Source: an uncultured Treponema sp. (GTDB lineage Bacteria; Spirochaetota; Spirochaetia; Treponematales; Treponemataceae). Taken from it: a DNA stretch of 22,165 nucleotides. Location: NCBI GenBank assembly GCA_937891125.1, contig CALAEZ010000132.1, forward strand, positions 1 to 22,165, given 5' to 3'. Numbering within the stretch: position 1 is the stretch's first letter; every line of letters begins with the position of its first letter. The position numbers and the translations under genes were made by a program. The notes beneath the pieces were generated by a model. That model was not told the origin of the DNA. It ran no database searches and saw only the letters and a list, made by a program, of their open reading frames with translations. Below, in pieces: positions 6,071 to 11,787 of the stretch.

Positions 6071-9000
6071 TTACTGCCGCGCGTCAATGAGCGCCTGCAC
6101 GTAGCTTGTCCATGCATCATCGCTGGCAGAAAAATGCCCGGTGCTGTCTACGCTAAACAAAAGCGCGCCCGACTGATCTTGCGCCGCTACGCAGCGTGGC
6201 TTGGTAACAGCCGCAGCGAGCGCTGGCAGCGTCTTTTGTATTGCCTCTGCAAACAGCCCCGCGGTAATAAAGCCGCCGAGCTTGCTTGAATGAGTGCTGT
6301 CGCCGGCAGTCATAAGCGCGCGCGCTTTTGTGTCCGTGCGGTCGCCTAAAATCCATGCCTTTTCATACAGGCTTTTAGTAAGCTCAAAGCCGTCGATAAG
6401 CGCAACGTTTTCTTCCTTTGCAAGCTGGCGCATCGCCGTGACGTAGCTGTCATTTTTCACCTCTGCGTCGTCAGCATCATGGTGCGGCATAATCTTACCG
6501 TTTTTGTCAAATTTAAGCCGGCTTACGGGCGTTACCAGCACGGGCGTTGCGCCTTTGCTGCGCGCCGCATCGATGTACTGCTTTAAAAACCATTTGTAGG
6601 TGCCGCCACTGTCTTCGGTGTAGCTTTCATCGCCGTATTTTTTTACAAATGCTGCTGCTGTCGCACTCTTTTTGCCTTCGGTAAGCGGATACATGCCCTT
6701 GCCGTTTGGCTTTCCCAGCGTAACGCCGCGGTCGGGGTCGGACAGGTTTTCGTCGTTGTGCCCGAACTGAATCAAAAGGTAGTCGCCGCTCTGCATTTGG
6801 CGCGTAATTCTGTCAAGGTTCCCTTCGTTGATAAAGTTTCGCGTGGAGCGGCCGCCGTTTGCGTAGTTCTGGAAGGCGACGCCGCTGGTAAACCAGGCTG
6901 CGATAAACTCGCCCCACGAGCCTTCGTCACGATTTTTGCCTTGCGACCACATGCCTTTTTCGCTGTAGTCGCGCACGGTAGAATCTCCTGCAAGGAAGAT
7001 ATTCAGCTTGTCTTCATCGCGAGCTCCTCCAGCTCCTACAGCTGCAACAAGGGCGTGTCCTTCCTTGACGCGCTCCGTAAGCTCGGCAGTAAGCGCTTCA
7101 CCGCTCGTGCCGTTTCTGAGCCGCGGTGTCACCTCTACGCTGATTTTTGCGTTTTGGTCAATGCTTGTTACCAGATAGCTCTTGGTGGCAAATCCAGTAG
7201 ATGACAGCACCAGCTCTTTTTTGCCGTTCTTTTCGCGGTACCAGTTTATCATGCTCGTGTCAGCGTCGTCTGCCTTTGCAAGCGAGTAGCTTACCGTGAG
7301 CGTATGGCCTGGGTAGGGTGTGTTGATGTCGTCATTTGAGATGATGACGGGCTTTTTAGCAAATTTCGGCTTTGCTTTTGCCACACTCTTGCTGTCGGCA
7401 AAATAGGCCGGCGTCCAGCTTCCGAGCACGGAAAGCGGTGTGTAGCCGGTGTCATCGCCGAGTACAGTGCCGGCAACGCGGGAAGCGGTGTCAACGGCAG
7501 CGCCTGCAAACGTGGTGTTGTATTCGCGGAACGCTGCTTTTTCCGGCGTGTTTGCGCTCATCTTTGTCCAGCCGGCGTCTTCAATCAGGTCGGTATCAAA
7601 GAGCTTCAGGTTGATAAAGGCGACCTTTGCGTTCTGTCCCCAGGGGCGCCCAAAGTAGCCTGCGTCCACGTTTGTTACCAGATTTTTGGTTAGCGCACAG
7701 TTGTAGAACACGTAGCCAGCTTTGAGCGGATTGCGCGCTGCCGTCAAATAGCCGCCGTTTTCGCCAGAGCTGTAGCCGCACCAGCAGAGCTCGCAGTTTT
7801 CAAACAGAACGTCGCCGCCGCCAAAGATAAAGTCAGTCTGCCCTTCGATGTAGCAGCGCTTAAAATACTGATGGGTGTTGTCGCCCGTGTACAGCGTATC
7901 CTGGCTTCCGATAAAGCGGCATTGCACGTATTCGCAGAAATCTGCTTCTGAACATAGGGCGGCGGCGCGCTCGGTCGCCTTTTTGGCGCGCACGTCACTT
8001 GAAATGCGGCGTACAAAGGAAATGGAGCCGTCGCTTTCAACGCCGTCAGCAATTTCCTCGTCGCACACGTATTTGTTAAAGGAGCTTTCAAAGGTAATGC
8101 CTTCGGCTCTAAATGCTGTTGCTGTCGGCTTAATGTAGGTAGCTACGCCCCAGCGCGCAACGCCTGCTTTTGTAAACTTATCGTGCGCTAAATCTGCATT
8201 GTAAAAGCCCTTTTCGTCTGCGCTGTAGTACTGATAGCCGATGCCGTAGTACCAGGTGAGCTTTACTTCTGCCGCCGGCGTGTCGTTTTTAAGCGTGAGG
8301 TACGGCGTGTCGATGATAAGCTGCTGTCGGTAGATGCCGGGCGCGATGTGAATCGTAATGCGGTCACTCTCCTTTTGCGGATTCATGGCCTTTGCCAGTG
8401 CAAGCGCTTCTGCGAGCGTGCTGCAGTCAGCTTTTTTTCCGCCGATGTACAGGTCTTTTTTAAGTGGAAGTGGCTTTGCTTTTGTGTCTTTCTTTACCAG
8501 ATTTAAGTCTTTGCTGAGCGGTTTTCCGTTTACGACCACGTGATTGGTTGTTTTAGCAACAGCCGTTTCGCTCGCGGCAGTGTAGGTACCGTCACGCAGG
8601 CTTACGCTGTAGCTTCCGTCTGCTTTGATGGTGCCCGTGTAGACTGAGCCGTCGGTGTGGGTGAAGGTTACCTTTGCTGGCAGCAAGCTTACCTCGCCGA
8701 TAAAGCGGCCGTCTACTGCGTAGGTAGCGCGTGGAGCAACAGCAATGTCGAACGAAAGTGCTTCTGTTGCCGTTATGGAAGCGTTGCTGGTAATTTCATA
8801 ATCGTTTGCGCCAGAAAGCACGATAGCGTACTGCACGCCCGGCTCAATGTTGCCGCGGTAGGTAACGGTGGTGCCTGTTTTTTCGGTGGTGCAGGTAATG
8901 CGCTGGTAGATTGAGCCAGCCGGTGGCTCTAATATCACCTTGAGCTGAGACGCATCGTAGCCGTCCTGGAGCCCTGTAATGCATCCGTCAAGCGCAACGG

Positions 9001-9955
9001 TTTCAAGCTCGGCTACACGGAGCGGAAGCGTTTTAGCAGCTCCTGGCGCAGTGGCGGTTACATCGACAAGCAGGTCTTTTTTGGCAATGCTGTAGCCAGA
9101 AATACCGGTCAGCATGGCCATGTAGCTGTGACCGCCTGCAAGTGAGGCGTGGTACGTGGTGCCTTCGATGGTGGCAGAAAGCAGCTGATTTGTCTCCCGG
9201 CAGAGGAAGGCAAGCTGAGCTTTAGTGCTGTCGTCTGCGGTGAGAGAAGCCGGTAGCTGCAGGGCGCCGCTTACCTGCACGGCGGGCGTGCGTACCACGC
9301 GGTAGAACACAGGCTTACCGGCATTTGCGTCGGCGTAAATTTTGTAGGCGCCGTCGTGCAGCGCGATGTAGCTATAGCGGGTGGCGGTTGCTGCGCTTGC
9401 CTGCACAAGGGGCGCATGTTCGTCCTGTTCGCCGGAGAGCACTAACAGGTCGGTGCCGATGTTTTTGTCTGTTCCGTGCGTAAGGTGGGCAAAATGCACG
9501 TCCTTTGCGCTTGCGTTGCTTGTTCCTGCGTAGAACGTCACCGTGTCTCCGGCGTGCACGTTCTGGAGCAGGATATAGCGCCGTTTTTCGCCGCCCGTGC
9601 CGTTACAGTAGTAGATGCCGTTTGAAACATAGCCGTCGTCAAACGCGAGGCTTTGGTAGCCTTGATTCCCCGCAGATTTTTCGGCACTGCTTTCAAAATA
9701 CATGCGGTCGTTGTTTACAAAGTTTAAGGTTACATCGCCCCAGCTGATTTCGCCAGCGACCGAAAAGCGACCGCCAGGTGCGAGTTGCTCGATAGCGTCT
9801 ATATCTGCTATTGACAGGTGATTGATAACGTCTCCAGCGTCTTGTACGCCGCCGAAGTCCCAAATTTCAGTTTTTCGGGATTGTGCTGCCAGTGATTCAA
9901 GCATAAGCACTGAAAGAAGCAGACTTCCCATTGCTTTTAAGACACTTTTTCTCAT
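6071..9955 (-). CDS. Secreted bifunctional pectin methylesterase / GDSL-type pectin acetylesterase
   Basis: Exported 1294-residue enzyme that should remove methyl and acetyl esters from pectin. A signal peptide (K4-K8 positive end, hydrophobic 9-20, cleavage near SLAAQ) is followed by an N-terminal WDFGG-containing region and beta-sandwich-like repeats to about 490. Next comes a CE8 pectinesterase domain (about 500-845) with catalytic D686 in GSQDTLYTG, D708 in DFIFGGG and R770/W772 in GRPWG. Then a short Ig-like linker (about 860-975). The last part is a CE12-type SGNH esterase (about 985-1245) with S992 in GDSTV, G1035 in GGRSTR, N1067 in QFGHND and D1219/H1222 in DSTHSSKLGG. About 45 C-terminal residues follow. 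E662 appears to occupy a site that is usually Gln in CE8, so check activity. AGAGG lies eight bases before the ATG, inside a hairpin. Confidence 0.93.
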   Translation of the reverse strand: MRKSVLKAMGSLLLSVLMLESLAAQSRKTEIWDFGGVQDAGDVINHLSIADIDAIEQLAPGGRFSVAGEISWGDVTLNFVNNDRMYFESSAEKSAGNQGYQSLAFDDGYVSNGIYYCNGTGGEKRRYILLQNVHAGDTVTFYAGTSNASAKDVHFAHLTHGTDKNIGTDLLVLSGEQDEHAPLVQASAATATRYSYIALHDGAYKIYADANAGKPVFYRVVRTPAVQVSGALQLPASLTADDSTKAQLAFLCRETNQLLSATIEGTTYHASLAGGHSYMAMLTGISGYSIAKKDLLVDVTATAPGAAKTLPLRVAELETVALDGCITGLQDGYDASQLKVILEPPAGSIYQRITCTTEKTGTTVTYRGNIEPGVQYAIVLSGANDYEITSNASITATEALSFDIAVAPRATYAVDGRFIGEVSLLPAKVTFTHTDGSVYTGTIKADGSYSVSLRDGTYTAASETAVAKTTNHVVVNGKPLSKDLNLVKKDTKAKPLPLKKDLYIGGKKADCSTLAEALALAKAMNPQKESDRITIHIAPGIYRQQLIIDTPYLTLKNDTPAAEVKLTWYYGIGYQYYSADEKGFYNADLAHDKFTKAGVARWGVATYIKPTATAFRAEGITFESSFNKYVCDEEIADGVESDGSISFVRRISSDVRAKKATERAAALCSEADFCEYVQCRFIGSQDTLYTGDNTHQYFKRCYIEGQTDFIFGGGDVLFENCELCWCGYSSGENGGYLTAARNPLKAGYVFYNCALTKNLVTNVDAGYFGRPWGQNAKVAFINLKLFDTDLIEDAGWTKMSANTPEKAAFREYNTTFAGAAVDTASRVAGTVLGDDTGYTPLSVLGSWTPAYFADSKSVAKAKPKFAKKPVIISNDDINTPYPGHTLTVSYSLAKADDADTSMINWYREKNGKKELVLSSTGFATKSYLVTSIDQNAKISVEVTPRLRNGTSGEALTAELTERVKEGHALVAAVGAGGARDEDKLNIFLAGDSTVRDYSEKGMWSQGKNRDEGSWGEFIAAWFTSGVAFQNYANGGRSTRNFINEGNLDRITRQMQSGDYLLIQFGHNDENLSDPDRGVTLGKPNGKGMYPLTEGKKSATAAAFVKKYGDESYTEDSGGTYKWFLKQYIDAARSKGATPVLVTPVSRLKFDKNGKIMPHHDADDAEVKNDSYVTAMRQLAKEENVALIDGFELTKSLYEKAWILGDRTDTKARALMTAGDSTHSSKLGGFITAGLFAEAIQKTLPALAAAVTKPRCVAAQDQSGALLFSVDSTGHFSASDDAWTSYVQALIDARQ

Positions 9956-9990
9956 AAAAAAACCTCTGCCTACAGTATAGCAGAGGTTTT
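9956..9990 (-). promoter_or_regulatory. Palindrome over the pectinesterase promoter and ribosome-binding site
   Basis: AACCTCTGC (9961-9969) is the perfect complement of GCAGAGGTT (9980-9988). Read on the - strand, the loop carries an extended -10 box TGCTATACT (the TG lies in the stem, TATACT at 9974-9979). The 3' arm carries the AGAGG ribosome-binding site, and seven T residues lead straight to the ATG. A start about seven bases after the -10 would give a 12-base leader. The element could be an operator, a terminator for the upstream acidic-protein gene, or an attenuator. No good -35 exists at 16-18 bases; TTGTCA lies 21 bases upstream. Confidence 0.6.
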
Positions 9991-10041
9991 ATAATTATGC
10001 TGACAAAAAATAGCAAAAATGAGCGAAAGTTTCGTTATCAG

Positions 10042-10302
10042 CTAGTTAAATTCGTCTTCAAAGTCGCTGTCTTCTGACGTGCCGTTGTCAAAGCTTTCGT
10101 CGTAGTCTTCGTCAAATTCAGCTTCTTCGCCAAGCTCGTCGTCAAAGCTGTCGTCGTATAAGGTGTCATCGTCAAAGTCGTTTACATCGTCTTCGTCTTC
10201 AAAGTCATCGTCGTCAGAAATGTCGTCATCGTATTCATCGTCGTAAGAAAAACCGTATGCTTCCATCTCTGATGGGTCGAAAAAATTGCCTTCGTTTGCC
10301 AT
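10042..10302 (-). CDS. Extremely acidic small protein, function unknown
   Basis: An 86-residue protein in which 43 residues are Asp or Glu and none is Lys, Arg, His, Cys, Trp or Gln. Phe and Tyr recur every few residues between acidic runs (for example FSYDDEYDDD, DDSFDDELGEE, DEDYDESFDN). It has no signal peptide or membrane segment and should be an intrinsically disordered, very low pI cytosolic protein. The start at 10302 (MANEGNFFDP) is chosen because a TTGACA/TACAGT promoter ends six bases before it and acidic composition begins there. Longer readings up to 10524 run through the promoter and have basic, unrelated composition. No Shine-Dalgarno is visible. Possible roles are DNA mimicry, cation buffering or chaperoning a basic partner; none is shown. 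Real as a gene, unknown in function. Confidence 0.7.
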   Translation of the reverse strand: MANEGNFFDPSEMEAYGFSYDDEYDDDISDDDDFEDEDDVNDFDDDTLYDDSFDDELGEEAEFDEDYDESFDNGTSEDSDFEDEFN

Positions 10303-10308
10303 GCCTAG

Positions 10309-10338
10309 ACTGTAAAGCAAGTACATTTGTTCTGTCAA
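10309..10338 (-). promoter_or_regulatory. Promoter of the acidic-protein gene, leaderless geometry
   Basis: On the - strand a consensus TTGACA (10333-10338) and TACAGT (10309-10314) are separated by 18 bases. Only six bases (CTAGGC) lie between the -10 and the ATG at 10302. The predicted start site coincides with the A of ATG. Confidence 0.65.
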
Positions 10339-10375
10339 CTGCTGTATTGCAATCTTTACGTTTGAACGCCAAAAT

Positions 10376-10549
10376 ATGCGGCTAGTAATGGAACGTTTGA
10401 AAATGCTAGAAAAATCTGCTGTAGCTAAACGCATAAGCGCCGCTGGTATTGTGGTGGTGCTGTGTGCGGCGACCGCTAGCATGTGCAGCTGGGGGCGAGC
10501 CTGCCGCATGGCAGGCGAAGCCATTCCGAAGCGACCGCACGGGCGCTGA
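10376..10549 (+). CDS. Possible truncated secreted protein ending in a repeat
   Basis: A 57-codon ORF with an internal alternative start at 10388. It encodes a classical signal-peptide pattern: basic KMLEKSAVAKR, hydrophobic AAGIVVVLCAA and an ATA cleavage box. The mature part would be only about 22 residues, and its codons from about 10494 onward come from the palindromic repeat at 10494-10593, which supplies the TGA stop. This suggests a secreted-protein gene cut short by the repeat, or a small exported peptide. No ribosome-binding site is evident. It lies divergent to the acidic-protein gene. Moderate-to-low confidence that it is expressed. Confidence 0.35.
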   Translation: MRLVMERLKMLEKSAVAKRISAAGIVVVLCAATASMCSWGRACRMAGEAIPKRPHGR

Positions 10550-10593
10550 AGGAATGAGGGTTACCGAACCGCGGAAAGCCCGTAGCCGCTGCC
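10494..10593 (+). repeat. Dispersed palindromic repeat, copy A
   Basis: Shares three ordered blocks with the inverted copy at 13016-13110: GCCATTCCGAA (10520-10530), TGAAGGAATG (10547-10556) and AACCGCGGAAAGCCCG (10567-10582; 14 of 16 bases match). CATTCC and GGAATG form a stem, and GCCTGCC/GGCAGGC (10499-10516) forms a 7-bp hairpin ahead of it. It is intergenic, upstream of the ABC transporter promoter. Boundaries are approximate. The interval 10594-10632 shows nothing else. Confidence 0.6.
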
Positions 10594-10632
10594 AGTCGCG
10601 CTATACATCGACGTGCAGTTCGTCTGTCGTCT

Positions 10633-10661
10633 ATGACAGAAAGCGCGTTCTGTGCTATACT
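10633..10661 (+). promoter_or_regulatory. ABC transporter promoter with internal operator-like palindrome
   Basis: ATGACA (10633-10638) and TATACT (10656-10661) are separated by 17 bases, and TGC precedes the -10 (extended -10). A perfect inverted repeat ACAGAA-N6-TTCTGT (10636-10653) fills the space between -35 and -10, an ideal repressor site. The -10 ends seven bases before the permease ATG at 10669, so the transcript should start at or next to the start codon. The ATG at 10633 is part of the -35 box, not a start codon. Confidence 0.7.
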
Positions 10662-10668
10662 CGAGCGC

Positions 10669-11787
10669 ATGACGTCAGCAAAGTCTGTTTTTTCTGCCGG
10701 TGCCGCTTTGGTGCGTCACGGTTTTCACACTATACAAAAGCCCTGGCGGCTGTTCCGTGCAAAGGCGCCGCTTGCTTCGTTCATAGTAAGCCGCCTGCTT
10801 ACCATGCTTGTCATCCTGTTTATACTGGGCTGGGCGCTTTTTGCGCTGATGGAGCTTGCGCCTGGCGACATTGTTGACCAGATGATGCAGCAGCAGCTGA
10901 TGAGCCAGAGTGATAGCGCTGCCGGCGACCTTGACAACGTGTTTAGCGAGGCGCAGCTTGCCGCACTTCGTGCAGAAATGGGGCTTGATAAGCCGTTTAC
11001 GGTGCAGTACCTGCACTGGCTAAAGCGCGTGCTTATTCACCACGATTTAGGTGTGTCGCTCATTTCAAAGGCGCCCGTGAGCTTTTTAATTAAAAGCCGC
11101 ATTGTCAATTCGCTTGCCTTAAATCTGATTTCGCTTGTGTTCATTACGCTGTTTTCGTTTTTGCTGGGCGTTTTTTTTGCAAGCAAGGCGGGCACCCGGC
11201 TTGACCTTGCGGCAACCTTTTTTGCGCTGTTTTTTCATGCCTTTCCCGGCATTCTGCTGTTGATTCTGTTCCAGCTGTTTGCAAGCATTTCCGGGCTGTT
11301 TCCGGTAACCGCCTATCCTGATTTTCCGCTGACCGAGGCGCCCGCGCGCTTTGTGTTCAGCTATGCGCACCACGTGTTTCTGCCGCTGTTTGCGTCGTTT
11401 TTAGGCGGCATTGGTGGCACCATGCGCATGATTCGCTCGACTATGCTTGACCAGATGGGGCTTCCTTACATCATGGCGTTACGCGCGCGGGGAATCAGCG
11501 AGTGGCGCGTGTACCTGTGTCACGCCTTTCGTAACACGTTAAATCCGTACATCACTGGAAGCGCAAACCTGCTTGCAAGCCTGTTTTCCGGTTCGCTTGT
11601 GCTTGAAATTATTTTTGCCTACCCTGGAATCGGCAGGCTTATGTATGACGCCGTCATGCAGCAGGATGTAAACCTGGTGTTGGCAAACAATATGTTTATT
11701 TCGGCGCTGGTGCTCGTCGGCATGGCGCTCAGCGATATTCTGCTTGCGCTTGTTGACCCGCGCATTCGCTATGGAAAAGAGTCATGA
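10669..11787 (+). CDS. OppB/DppB-type ABC transporter permease
   Basis: Inner-membrane permease of a peptide/nickel-type ABC importer, 372 residues. A cytoplasmic N-terminal stretch of about 40 residues precedes the first membrane helix (around ILFILGWALFALMELAPGD). About five more helices follow, with the binding-protein-dependent transport loop ALRARGISEWRVYLCHAFRN contacting the ATPase, and the family ending YPGIGRLMYDAV...DPRIRYG. The N-terminal extension is longer than in typical OppB. The start at 10669 is chosen because the upstream in-frame ATG lies inside the promoter. Its TGA overlaps the next gene's ATG (ATGA at 11784-11787). No solute-binding protein gene is nearby, so the substrate cannot be assigned; oligopeptides are the default guess. 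Confidence 0.92.
   Translation: MTSAKSVFSAGAALVRHGFHTIQKPWRLFRAKAPLASFIVSRLLTMLVILFILGWALFALMELAPGDIVDQMMQQQLMSQSDSAAGDLDNVFSEAQLAALRAEMGLDKPFTVQYLHWLKRVLIHHDLGVSLISKAPVSFLIKSRIVNSLALNLISLVFITLFSFLLGVFFASKAGTRLDLAATFFALFFHAFPGILLLILFQLFASISGLFPVTAYPDFPLTEAPARFVFSYAHHVFLPLFASFLGGIGGTMRMIRSTMLDQMGLPYIMALRARGISEWRVYLCHAFRNTLNPYITGSANLLASLFSGSLVLEIIFAYPGIGRLMYDAVMQQDVNLVLANNMFISALVLVGMALSDILLALVDPRIRYGKES

Noticed and set aside
5724..6289. Two + strand ORFs in the spacer upstream of glnN
   Set aside because: They translate the T-tracts into Phe/Leu/Arg-rich low-complexity sequence, overlap the glnN promoter and the pectinesterase 3' end, and have no ribosome-binding site.
10303..10524. Acidic protein starting at 10524 (160 residues)
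   Set aside because: The extra 74 residues are basic and unrelated in composition, and would cross the promoter at 10309-10338 and repeat copy A.
10633..10668. Permease start at the ATG at 10633
   Set aside because: That ATG is part of the -35 box (ATGACA), with a matching TATACT 17 bases downstream; the next in-frame ATG at 10669 fits a real start.
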